From: CAZBWP01 sp964630265
GTDB taxonomy: Bacteria; Pseudomonadota; Alphaproteobacteria; Rhodospirillales; Defluviicoccaceae
Assembly (NCBI GenBank): GCA_964630265.1
Contig: CAZVRW010000042.1
Span: 1-27,321, forward strand
DNA length: 27,321 bases
Direction: 5' to 3'
The notes below the pieces were generated by a model that had not been told where the DNA came from, searched no databases, and was given only the letters and a program-made list of their open reading frames with translations. A program made the position numbers and the translations under genes. Positions 16,578 to 24,006 of this stretch are shown piece after piece. Numbering within the stretch: the first letter of the stretch is position 1; the number at the start of each line of letters is the position of its first letter.

Positions 16578-17699
16578 TCAGAACGGATAGCGGAGGATGG
16601 CGGTCAAGGCGCCGCCGCCGGGCATCTCGTCGCCGCGGAGCGCCAGCACCGACGCGCCGGCGAGCATGGCGCGCGCGACGATCTGATCGACAACACCGTG
16701 GGTCTCGGCGCTCGCCGTGTCGGCGAAGGTGACGCTGCCGTCGTCGTCGTCGACGACGCCCGGCACCTGGGCGTCGATGTCGAAGGCGATCGCCGCGACG
16801 GCGCCGAAGGTCGCCGCCCTGGCGGCATGAGCAAGGTCGGTGGTCGTCCGTCCCTGGTTCGATCGCAAGGCGAACACGTCGGCAAAATCCCGCACGCGCC
16901 GGGCGTGGATGGCGTCGAGCACGCCGCGCGCGGCCACCGCGAGATCGTGATCGGAAGTGGTCTCGGGGTTGCCGGCGATCGTCTCCTCGGCGAGATGCGG
17001 ATAGGTGCAGGCGGCCCGAAAGATGCTGTCCAGCGGTGGCGCCGCCGCCAGGATCAGCGGCGTCTCGCGGCCGGCGAGCAGATCCCGAAGCCGGGCATTG
17101 ACGGCGCGGGCGTACTGCGCCATGCGGACCTTCTTGCCCTCCGATCCCTGGATACGGCCGCGCGGCGAGCGGCTGTCAAGCCCGCTGCGGCCGACGGCGT
17201 CGCTCATGTCGCTGGGCAGGTCAGGCACGTTCACGGTCTCCGCCGGCATGTCGGCGCTGACCTCGACGAGGCGCGCCGCCCCTTGTGCCAGCGCCAACAC
17301 GAAGGCGTCCTGCTCAGTGGTGACGGCGCGGAGCAGCGGCTTGACATGGAAACGATCGGCCACCTCGATGGTCGGCGTGAGCTGGTTGGCGAGGCGGAAC
17401 GTCATGACGCGGCCGGCCGTCGCGAAGACCGCCAGGCTGCGCGCCTGCATCGACCAGAACGCGCTATCGTCGATCAGGTCCTCGAGAAGTTCGCCGATCG
17501 CTTTGATCGTGGCCGAGTCGTGACCACCGGCCTGCAACTGCGTGGCGGCCTCGCGGGCAAGGTTGCCGAGCGCGATGCGGTCGGCCTGCGCCTCCTGCGA
17601 CAACGGCGTCGTCGGCAGATAGATCGACACGCACGCCGGCTCACGCAGCCTCATCAGGTGATCCAAGTCGGAGCGGGTGGGGACGTCGACGTGCAGCAA
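16578..17699 (-). CDS. Probable baeRF-family protein (archaeo-eukaryotic release-factor-like)
   Basis: This 373-residue protein most resembles the baeRF group, bacterial proteins with the fold of archaeal/eukaryotic release factor 1, probably family 11. They are proposed to act in ribosome rescue or peptidyl-tRNA hydrolysis, but activity is unproven for this branch. Features that suggest it are the opening PACVSIYLPT, an ADRIALGNLAREA helix, a middle domain with a basic RGRIQGSEGKKVRM segment, LLAGRETPLILAAAPPL, and a C terminus GGGALTAILRYPF. No GGQ motif is seen. The start is TTG at 17699: AGGAGG stands five bases before it (17710-17705), which outweighs the unusual codon. It is convergent with tRNA-Val. 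Fold assignment is from memory of the family and is moderately sure. Confidence 0.65.
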   Translation of the reverse strand: MLHVDVPTRSDLDHLMRLREPACVSIYLPTTPLSQEAQADRIALGNLAREAATQLQAGGHDSATIKAIGELLEDLIDDSAFWSMQARSLAVFATAGRVMTFRLANQLTPTIEVADRFHVKPLLRAVTTEQDAFVLALAQGAARLVEVSADMPAETVNVPDLPSDMSDAVGRSGLDSRSPRGRIQGSEGKKVRMAQYARAVNARLRDLLAGRETPLILAAAPPLDSIFRAACTYPHLAEETIAGNPETTSDHDLAVAARGVLDAIHARRVRDFADVFALRSNQGRTTTDLAHAARAATFGAVAAIAFDIDAQVPGVVDDDDGSVTFADTASAETHGVVDQIVARAMLAGASVLALRGDEMPGGGALTAILRYPF

Positions 17700-17922
17700 A
17701 AGAGCCTCCTCGACCTCGGTTGGGACGGCGGCAAGGTGGACCGGTCGGCGATGCGTGTCCAGTCGATCAGACGCGCGGCATCAAAGGCGGTCGGTCGAGG
17801 GACCGGGGGGACGGGGAACGACGGCACTTTCCCACGGGGGCACACCGCACGCCCCGCGGCCGCAGCGGGTTCGGGGGCCCCAATGACGTGGACGCGCCTC
17901 AAGACATGCCGGTTGGGATGGT

Positions 17923-17951
17923 GCCCAACGGATGCGTCCCATCCGTTGGGC
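17923..17951. repeat. Inverted repeat, 12-bp perfect stem
   Basis: GCCCAACGGATG (17923-17934) and CATCCGTTGGGC (17940-17951) are exact reverse complements around a 5-base loop. No T tract follows on either strand. It lies about 35 bp from a second hairpin. Confidence 0.8.
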
Positions 17952-17983
17952 CGTAATCGGCAGGGGACAACCTTGACGATGTG

Positions 17984-18020
17984 GCTGATCTGACGCTTGC
18001 ATCGCAAGCGTCAGATCGGC
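17984..18020 (-). terminator. Strong hairpin just downstream of the small secreted-protein gene
   Basis: GATCTGACGCTTGC (17987-18000) and GCAAGCGTCAGATC (18004-18017) form a perfect 14-bp stem with a 3-base loop, extendable to 17 bp with one G-T pair. It starts 5 bp after the stop of the minus-strand gene at 18025. No T run follows, so termination is likely by position but not by the classical intrinsic pattern. Confidence 0.5.
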
Positions 18021-18024
18021 ACCT

Positions 18025-18435
18025 TCAGGGGTTTCCCTGGCCTCCGATGGTTTGGGTCGGCACATTATCGGGCGTGTAAATCGGGCCCAAGTCGCCGGTC
18101 ACCTGCAAGTTCATCCCGTTGGTCGGCACCGTGAAGACCGGCAGAAAGGTCAGACCGTCAGACCGAGTCGGACAGTAGCTGCAAAAACCCTCCGGTACGA
18201 CGGGGTGCCGCCCGTCGCCGATGACGGTGATCTCCGCCCGTGACTCCTGGTTCCATAGCCATGCCATCGGGTGCGGCTGGTTTGCGGGCCACACCCAGGT
18301 CACCACCGTATCTCCGGCGGTAATCCCATCAAGCTGCCGCTCCGTGAGTGACAGCGGCTCTCCCGCCTGTGCGGCGGTCCCCATGACCAGCAGCCCGGCG
18401 CCCGCCATCAAAAATCCCCATCGTGGCAGTGTCAT
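18025..18435 (-). CDS. Small secreted protein of unknown function
   Basis: I do not recognise this 136-residue protein. It has a clear signal peptide (basic MTLPRWG start, hydrophobic core, probable cleavage after AQA at about residue 24). The mature part begins with LSLTERQLDGITAG, a pattern I have seen near the start of other small exported alphaproteobacterial proteins. It then has several Trp residues, a CSYC pair that could form a disulfide or bind metal, and a Pro/Gly/Thr-rich end. The ATG at 18435 is supported by AAGGAGGAG about 8-10 bases upstream; an in-frame upstream codon at 18483 would mask the signal peptide. A strong hairpin follows the stop, and four 17-bp repeats lie 60-130 bp upstream, so it is probably a single-gene unit with its own control region. 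Confidence 0.75.
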   Translation of the reverse strand: MTLPRWGFLMAGAGLLVMGTAAQAGEPLSLTERQLDGITAGDTVVTWVWPANQPHPMAWLWNQESRAEITVIGDGRHPVVPEGFCSYCPTRSDGLTFLPVFTVPTNGMNLQVTGDLGPIYTPDNVPTQTIGGQGNP

Positions 18436-19057
18436 TGCGTCACTCCTCCTTGCATTCTCACCATGCCGGCCTCGGCGTTTCACCGTGCCGGCTCATCTGT
18501 CCGGAACGATCGTCTGTCCGGGACGATCATCTGTCCGGGACGATCGTCTGTCCGGGACGATCAACGCCCACGGCGGGTGCGGTTCGGACCATTTCATCCA
18601 TCGCACCCCAAAAACACGCAAAAGTTGCGAATTCCCCGTTAAATCTTCGCTGAGCGTGTCTCATACTTGCCAAAAAAGCTCAACGCAAATCTCACAATAA
18701 CGATGATCCTGGACTCTTCCTCTGTTGTCAACCGGCAGATTCTTTAATGATCTTGTCTCGCGTTCTCCATGTAGCCCAGCCACGCGGCGTCGCCGCTCGA
18801 ACAACCCAATTGGGTGAAGCTGATCACGCGCCAAAGGTTCGGCCGCTCTGACGCTCGGCCAACCTGAATTGCGGAAGGCAAGCGTCGGATGTGCTCCACC
18901 GGTCAGCGGTGGCGCCGGCCGTGCGCCTGACGCCGTACCCCGCACAGCCAATGCGCGGCTGGGACTCCCGTGGCCGGCGTGTTAGTCTCGGGCGCAGTCG
19001 GCGTGGGCGCAAAACGGCGCCGGCCGCTCCGGGAGGCGTAACCAAGCGTGTACGGCC
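18436..19057. other. Long divergent intergenic region, AT-rich in the middle
   Basis: About 620 bp between the secreted-protein gene (minus) and the small membrane protein gene (plus). Apart from the tandem repeats it holds an AT-rich stretch (about 18600-18760). Within it, a minus-strand pair TTGCGT (18688-18683) and TATGAG (18665-18660) with 17-bp spacing is a weak promoter candidate for the secreted-protein gene. The last 250 bp before 19058 are GC-rich and featureless to me; no gene is credible. Confidence 0.4.
18497..18564. repeat. Four tandem 17-bp repeats with nested dyads
   Basis: Four head-to-tail copies of CTGTCCGGGACGATCRT at 18497-18513, 18514-18530, 18531-18547 and 18548-18564; copy 1 has A for G and copy 4 ends in AA. 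Junctions 1/2 and 3/4 create inverted repeats GATCGTC-(7)-GACGATC at 18508-18528 and 18542-18562, exactly 34 bp apart. GTCCGGGAC inside the unit is also a dyad. The position 62-129 bp upstream of the secreted-protein start suggests an operator array. Confidence 0.95.
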
Positions 19058-19441
19058 ATGAACCTTGAAAAGGTCGTTTTCGGTTTTTTCCTGATCCTGG
19101 CGTTGACCCTCAACGTCGGTTTCGTCGTCGGCGACATCGAGAACCCGCATCACCATCATGTCGCCGAGTTCTTTTTTGTCGTCGTTGTCAACATGGTCGC
19201 CACCGTTCTCAAGCTCGGCGACCGCACCCAGATTGGTGCGTTGCTGCTCGCCACCAGCTTGGTCGCCGACCTGCAGCTGATCGCTGCCTCCACCGTCTGG
19301 GTCTACGCCAGTCACGTGGCCGCCGCCGGCTTCCAGCCGCACGACATGGCGACCATCGTGTCCCTGGCGGCGGGGGCCCTGGTCGCCAACGTGGTCTCGG
19401 TGACCGTCCTGGTGGCCGAGACGCTGATGCTCCGCCGCTGA
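19058..19441 (+). CDS. Small four-helix membrane protein, DUF6394-like
   Basis: A 127-residue integral membrane protein with about four hydrophobic segments (roughly residues 5-25, 34-52, 60-85 and 100-122). A conserved-looking stretch ATVLKLGDRTQIGALLLATS lies between helices 2 and 3, and a HHHH run sits in the first loop. I recall similar proteins (DUF6394) encoded immediately before RCK-type potassium channels, as here: the channel gene starts 9 bp downstream. It could be an accessory subunit or chaperone of that channel. No catalytic residues are evident. The ribosome site is weak; GGAGG lies rather far (about 20 bp) upstream of the ATG. Gene reality is supported by the membrane pattern and tight operon spacing. 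Confidence 0.8.
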   Translation: MNLEKVVFGFFLILALTLNVGFVVGDIENPHHHHVAEFFFVVVVNMVATVLKLGDRTQIGALLLATSLVADLQLIAASTVWVYASHVAAAGFQPHDMATIVSLAAGALVANVVSVTVLVAETLMLRR

Positions 19442-19450
19442 GGTCCGGCC

Positions 19451-21199
19451 ATGGCCGGCGCCCTCGGCACGCAGCGCGTCATCTTCATCATCCTCCGCTT
19501 CATGCGGGGGCCACTGTTTGTGCTGATTACCGTTTATGCCACGTCCATGCTCGGCTGGGCCCTGATTCCCGGTCCGGAGGGGCAGCCGGAGCCCATGGGC
19601 TTCTTCCATGCCTTCTACTTCCTCACCTACACGGCGACGACCACCGGTTTCGGCGAAATCCCGCACCCGTTCTCCGAGGCGCAGCGGATGTGGGCGATCG
19701 TCTCGCTCTACGCCGGGGTCATCGCTTGGCTCTACGCGCTGGGTGCGATCTTCCATCTGTTGCAGAACCCGCACTTCCGTGCGGCGCAGGCGGAACGCAG
19801 CTTCACCAAGGAGGTGCGCCGGCTGTGCGAGCCGTTCGTCATCGTCTGCGGCTTCGGCAACCGCGGCAGCCTGCTCACCCGCGGTCTCAGTGACGCCGGC
19901 ATGGCCGCGGTGATCGTCGACGGCGATCCGGACCGGATCAATGCCGTGCGACTGCGCGACTACAGGGTGCCGACTCCGGCGCTGGCGGCGGATGCCCGCG
20001 ATCCTGAGCGGCTGGTCGAGGCGGGCGTGACGCGCGCCGACTGCCGGGCGGTGGTGGCGCTCACCAGCAACGAGGCGGCCAACGCCAAGATCGCGGTCTC
20101 GGCGCGGCTGCTCAACCCGAACGTCCGCGTCGTCACCGAACTCACCCAAAGCACCTACGAAGAGCCGCTCACCTCATTGGGGACGGGCATTCACATCATC
20201 GACCCGTTCCAGGCGTTCGCCCGCTACCTGGTCGCCACCATCCAGAACCCGGCGGTGCACATGCTCTACGAATGGCTGGTGGGCGCGCCCGGCGCCAACC
20301 TCGCCATGTACTCCGAGATCTCCAAGGGCACCTGGATCATCTGCGGCTATGGCCGCATGGGCCGGGCCATTCGCGAGGCGTTGGAGGCTTTCGGCGTGCC
20401 GACTGTCGTCATCGATCCGGAGATGTCGCCCGAGGAGGCGGCGCTCGACGGGCGCCTCGCCGAGCGGGCCAGTCAGCGCACCCTGCTCAGCGCTGGTATC
20501 GACACCGCGGCCGGCATCGTTGCCGGCACCGCCACCGATCACGACAATCTCAGCATCGCGCTCAATGCCCGCGCCCTCAACCCGGACATCTATGTCATCG
20601 TGCGCCAGAACCAGCACCGCAACGAGCGCCTGTTCGCGGCGGCGCGCGCCAACCTGGTGATGCAGCCGACGCTGGTGAGTGCCAGGCGCGTGCTGTTCCT
20701 GCTCATCGCCCCCCTGCTTCGCCGCTTTTTCGATCAGATCCGTGAATATCAGGTGCAGTCGCATCACCAGTTCCTGATGGACGTGATCGCGCAATTGAAC
20801 GAGCACGTGGGCGGCGCCGTGCGCCCGCGGCTGTGGACCGTCGCCATCGGTCCGGACACCGCACCGGCCCTGCTGCAGGCGCTGCAGGACGGGTTCGTCG
20901 TCACCCTCGGCGACGTGCTGCGCGACCCCGCCGACCGGCAGGCCCGCCTGCCGTGCGTGCCGCTGGTGATGCAGAGCGGCGAGGCGGTGACCGTGATGCC
21001 GGCGTTGACGCGGCCGCTGACCGTTGGCGACGAAATCCTCCTCTGTGGCCGCGAGCACGCCCTGCACCTGCTCGAATCGACCCTCGCCAACGACTACACG
21101 GTGCGCTACCTGATGACCGGTTATCACGAACCGCGCAGCCATGTGTTCCGTTGGCTGACCCGGCGGATCCCGGCGCTGCAACGGGCATCGGCCGGCTGA
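19451..21199 (+). CDS. Potassium channel protein with two RCK (TrkA-N) domains
   Basis: This 582-residue protein has a two-helix pore module followed by two cytoplasmic nucleotide-binding RCK domains. The first helix spans about residues 19-38, the pore loop contains TTTGFGE (63-69) in place of the usual TVGYGD, and the second helix spans about 80-103. RCK domain 1 begins with VIVCGFGNRG (Gly motif 134-139) and domain 2 with WIICGYGRMG (299-304); both have acidic residues at the end of the second strand (VDGDPD, IDPE), suggesting NAD(H) or nucleotide binding. Residues about 460-570 form a TrkA-C-like end. It is co-transcribed with the small membrane protein gene 9 bp upstream. The role is probably K+ conductance gated by ligand; selectivity is inferred from the filter. 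Confidence 0.92.
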   Translation: MAGALGTQRVIFIILRFMRGPLFVLITVYATSMLGWALIPGPEGQPEPMGFFHAFYFLTYTATTTGFGEIPHPFSEAQRMWAIVSLYAGVIAWLYALGAIFHLLQNPHFRAAQAERSFTKEVRRLCEPFVIVCGFGNRGSLLTRGLSDAGMAAVIVDGDPDRINAVRLRDYRVPTPALAADARDPERLVEAGVTRADCRAVVALTSNEAANAKIAVSARLLNPNVRVVTELTQSTYEEPLTSLGTGIHIIDPFQAFARYLVATIQNPAVHMLYEWLVGAPGANLAMYSEISKGTWIICGYGRMGRAIREALEAFGVPTVVIDPEMSPEEAALDGRLAERASQRTLLSAGIDTAAGIVAGTATDHDNLSIALNARALNPDIYVIVRQNQHRNERLFAAARANLVMQPTLVSARRVLFLLIAPLLRRFFDQIREYQVQSHHQFLMDVIAQLNEHVGGAVRPRLWTVAIGPDTAPALLQALQDGFVVTLGDVLRDPADRQARLPCVPLVMQSGEAVTVMPALTRPLTVGDEILLCGREHALHLLESTLANDYTVRYLMTGYHEPRSHVFRWLTRRIPALQRASAG

Positions 21200-21398
21200 G
21201 CGCCAGCGCCGTCCAACTCCAGCTCCGGCCCCGGTCGCGGCCGCCGTCCGGGCCGGCGCCGCTGTTGCTAACGCGCCACATTTGCAAGCGACGCCTGCGT
21301 GAGGACGGCAGAGGCGGGTGGCCAGGCCGCTCGCCACTCCTATATTCCGCACGAAAATTAAGGGCGGACAACGCTCCGCGGCATCACAGGTCTGGAAG

Positions 21399-21602
21399 AT
21401 GACAATGACCCACTCCGCTGACCGCTGGCATGAGCGGCACTGTGAGGACTGCGGTGACACGGTCACCGTGGTCGACGAACCGGTGCATCACCGTGCCGAC
21501 CATCCGCACTGGGCCGAGGCCTACACCAGCGCCGACGACAACTTCCAGCTCTGCTGGAAATGCGGCCGCGTGCTCTGGTCACCGCTGGAATTAGGCGGCT
21601 GA
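21399..21602 (+). CDS. Small zinc-ribbon-like protein
   Basis: A 67-residue protein with two Cys-x2-Cys knuckles, HCEDCGD near the N terminus and LCWKCGR near the C terminus, which would coordinate one zinc ion. The segment between is rich in His, Asp and Trp (VHHRADHPHWAEAY). I do not recognise a named family. The start is ATG 21399 or 21405; GGAAG just upstream favours 21405 by spacing, but both keep the domain. The gene stands alone, about 200 bp after the channel gene and convergent with proX. It could be a nucleic-acid or protein-binding adaptor; no function is assigned. Confidence 0.65.
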   Translation: MTMTHSADRWHERHCEDCGDTVTVVDEPVHHRADHPHWAEAYTSADDNFQLCWKCGRVLWSPLELGG

Positions 21603-21642
21603 TCCACGCACGCCGGCGGCCGGCGTCGCCACTCCATGCATC

Positions 21643-21711
21643 GGCCGGTCCAAGCACGGGCTGGGCCTGGCTAGACACGGGCCGGGCCAAGCATGGGCCG
21701 GTTCAAGCATG
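21643..21711. repeat. Degenerate short tandem repeats
   Basis: A stretch with recurring GGCC-(T/A)-CAAGCA(C/T)GGGC units: approximate copies at 21643-21662, 21663-21683, 21684-21699 and a partial copy at 21700-21711. Copies vary in length and sequence, so slippage-derived filler between convergent genes is likely. Confidence 0.5.
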
Positions 21712-21727
21712 AAATCGCGTGTGACGG

Positions 21728-21765
21728 GTCGCTCCGATCGACCGATTCAGGTCGATCGGAGCGAC
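21728..21765. terminator. 15-bp hairpin between convergent genes
   Basis: GTCGCTCCGATCGAC (21728-21742) and GTCGATCGGAGCGAC (21751-21765) are perfect reverse complements with an 8-base loop. It lies between the zinc-ribbon gene (plus) and proX (minus), about 50 bp past the proX stop. No T tract is present; it is probably a bidirectional terminator or transcript-end stabiliser. Confidence 0.55.
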
Positions 21766-21814
21766 GACCTCACGTTGCTGAGGCGCGCCTGCCAGCAGTT
21801 GTTTTTGGCCGCGG

Positions 21815-22852
21815 CTATTGCGCGGCGCTCATCGCCTCGGCGACCCAGCCGTCGAAGGTCTCCCGGTGGCCGCGGATCCAGGCGTCGGTGTGACGCTCGA
21901 TGTCGGCGCGCGATTTCTCGCCGTCGCGCATCCGCAGGTTCTGGGCGCTGATGTCGTTGGCCGAAATCTGCATGATCTCGAACAGCTTGGCCGCCGCCGG
22001 ATTGTTCTCGGCGAACTCCAGATTGGCGACGATGCGCTGGTTGTTGGCCTGAAAACCATAGTTGCTGCCATCGGGCAGGCTGGTATCCACATCGGCGCGG
22101 ATGCCAGGCAGCGCACTGAACGGCACGTTGAGCCAGACCACGTCTTCGCCAGGAACGAGCACGCCGCTGACCCAATACGGCGTCCATGTGTAATAAAGGA
22201 TCGGCTGGCCCGCCTTGTACCGGGTGATCGTGTCGGCAATGATCGCCGAGTACGATCCCTGGTTATGCGTCACGGTGTCGCGCAGACCGAAGGCGTCCAA
22301 TTGATGCTCGATCACAGGCTCGCACCCCCAGCCGGGATTGCAGCCGGCGAGATCCGCCTTGCCATCACCGTTGGCGTCGAACAGCTTGGCGATGTCGGGA
22401 TCCTTGAGCTGGCCGATATTGGTGATCCCGTGTTCGTCCGCGGTCTTCTTGTCGATCAGGTACCCCTGCAACGAACCCGGGGCATAGACGCCCTTGCGGA
22501 ACAGCTTCTCGTCGCCGCCGGCGTTTTCATAGAAGTCGATGTGCAGCGGATCCCAGTGATCCGCCAGGAACGTCGCGTCGCCCTGGGCGATGGCCAAGTG
22601 GCCGGCCGCGTACTCGATCTCCTTGATGTCCTCGACCGTGTAGCCGAGCTTCTCCAGAGCGCGCATGACCAGCAAAGTCTGGAAGGTTTCCTCGGCGATG
22701 GAACTCTTCAGCGGTTTCACGGAGACGCCCGCTCCCGGCAGGAAGCCCTGGGCGCCGGCCGGCGCCGTGGCGAGCAAGAAACCGCCGAGCGCCAGGATGA
22801 CGAGCCGAACTCCCGATCGCGGCATGACTCGGTTCAGGATGTGTTGCAACAT
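21815..22852 (-). CDS. proX: Glycine betaine/L-proline ABC transporter, binding protein ProX
   Basis: A 345-residue periplasmic receptor of the ProU system, binding glycine betaine and related osmoprotectants for import by ProVW. A signal peptide ends near AGAQG (about residue 35). It closely follows E. coli ProX as I remember it: KLFDANGDGKADLAGCNPGW, then THNQGSYSAIIADTITRYK, YYTWTPYWVS, VWLNVPFSALPG and AAAKLFEIMQISANDI. The Trp and Tyr residues that form the betaine box in this family lie in these stretches. Two Cys in the AGCNPGWGC segment could form the family disulfide. AAGGAG stands about 9 bases before the ATG. It is the last gene of proVWX, 47 bp after proW, and is followed by a hairpin. 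Confidence 0.96.
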   Translation of the reverse strand: MLQHILNRVMPRSGVRLVILALGGFLLATAPAGAQGFLPGAGVSVKPLKSSIAEETFQTLLVMRALEKLGYTVEDIKEIEYAAGHLAIAQGDATFLADHWDPLHIDFYENAGGDEKLFRKGVYAPGSLQGYLIDKKTADEHGITNIGQLKDPDIAKLFDANGDGKADLAGCNPGWGCEPVIEHQLDAFGLRDTVTHNQGSYSAIIADTITRYKAGQPILYYTWTPYWVSGVLVPGEDVVWLNVPFSALPGIRADVDTSLPDGSNYGFQANNQRIVANLEFAENNPAAAKLFEIMQISANDISAQNLRMRDGEKSRADIERHTDAWIRGHRETFDGWVAEAMSAAQ

Positions 22853-22899
22853 CTTTGGATGCTCCTTCCGTCTTCAAGTGGGTCGGCGCGGGTGCGCCC

Positions 22900-24006
22900 T
22901 CATTCGGCCGCAGGCGCATGGTGCTCGGGCCGCCTGCCGCCATTCAGGACGAGACGCCGGAGCAGTCCGACGGGTCCCGTCTCGTACCAGAGCTGATTAC
23001 CCCTTTCGCGCCCGGACCGGCCGATCGCTTGGGTCATGCGGTCGATGATGATGGCCAGCAGCACGATGCCGATGCCGCCGATGGTCGCCAATCCCATGTC
23101 GAGCCGACCGATCCCGCGCAGCACCATCTGCCCCAATCCGCCGACGGCGATCATGGAGGCGATGACCACCATGGACAGGGCCAGCATCAGCGTCTGATTG
23201 ACCCCCGCCATGATCGTTGGCATCGCCAGTGGCAGTTGTACCCGCCACAGCAGTTGCCGCGGCGATGCGCCGAACGACCGCGCCGCCTCCACCAGATCGC
23301 CGGGCACCTGGCGAATGCCGAGGTTGGTCAGGCGGATCAGCGGCGGCAGCGCGAAGATGATCGTGACGACGACGCCGGGCACGTTGCCGATGCCGAACAG
23401 CATGACGATCGGCACGAGATAGACGAAGGCCGGTGTCGTCTGCATCGCGTCGAGGATCGGTCGGACGATGGTCGCGGCACGATCGTTGCGGGCGAGCCAG
23501 ATGCCGAGTGGCAGGCCGATGACGATGCAGAACAGCACCGAGGTCAGCACAAGGGCCAGGGTGACCATCGCCTCGGACCATGCGCCGATGGCGCCGATGC
23601 AGATCATCGAGATGAGTGCGCCGACGGCGAGCCGCAGCCCCGACGCTTGCCAAGCGAGCAGGGCGACGATCACCAGGACGATGATCGCCGGCGTCGTCAA
23701 CAGGGCGGTCTCGACGCCGGTCAAGGTTGCGTCGATCGGCCAGCGGATGGCCTGGAAGACCGGTCGGAAATTGCTGACCACCCACTCGAGTCCCTGATCC
23801 ACCCACGTGGCCAGGGGAATCCATGCTTCGGCAAAAGGGTCGAGCCAGTCGAAGCGGACCACCTCCGCCGGCGCGGCGCCGCTCAGCCAGTCGTCGGCCG
23901 GTTCCGTCGGTCTGCCGGCGCCCCAGGGGTTGGTGCCATCGCCCGCCGCGGTTCCCTCTCGGGCTTGGGCCAGCAGCAAAAGGTTCGATTGGTCAGCCAC
24001 GGTCAT
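22900..24006 (-). CDS. proW: Glycine betaine/L-proline ABC transporter, permease ProW
   Basis: This 368-residue inner-membrane permease has an N-terminal hydrophilic part of about 90 residues, as in ProW of enteric bacteria, followed by about seven hydrophobic helices. The coupling-helix motif that contacts the ATPase is EAARSFGASPRQLLWRVQLP. PILDAMQTTPAFVYLVPIVM and IASMIAVGGLGQMVLRGI are also typical. The start overlaps the proV stop as ATGA (24006-24003), so translation is coupled. The C-terminal tail after the last helix is basic and His-rich. It provides the translocation path for osmoprotectants bound by ProX. Confidence 0.95.
   Translation of the reverse strand: MTVADQSNLLLLAQAREGTAAGDGTNPWGAGRPTEPADDWLSGAAPAEVVRFDWLDPFAEAWIPLATWVDQGLEWVVSNFRPVFQAIRWPIDATLTGVETALLTTPAIIVLVIVALLAWQASGLRLAVGALISMICIGAIGAWSEAMVTLALVLTSVLFCIVIGLPLGIWLARNDRAATIVRPILDAMQTTPAFVYLVPIVMLFGIGNVPGVVVTIIFALPPLIRLTNLGIRQVPGDLVEAARSFGASPRQLLWRVQLPLAMPTIMAGVNQTLMLALSMVVIASMIAVGGLGQMVLRGIGRLDMGLATIGGIGIVLLAIIIDRMTQAIGRSGRERGNQLWYETGPVGLLRRLVLNGGRRPEHHAPAAE

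Larger units (their letters stand above)
17700..18024. other. Intergenic region with two strong hairpins
   Basis: About 325 bp between two minus-strand genes. No credible gene is seen. It contains two near-perfect inverted repeats, listed separately, and a G-rich stretch near 17805-17850. Confidence 0.5.

Noticed and set aside
18497..18564. Possible CRISPR array
   Set aside because: The 17-bp units are directly adjacent with no spacers, and no cas gene is present.
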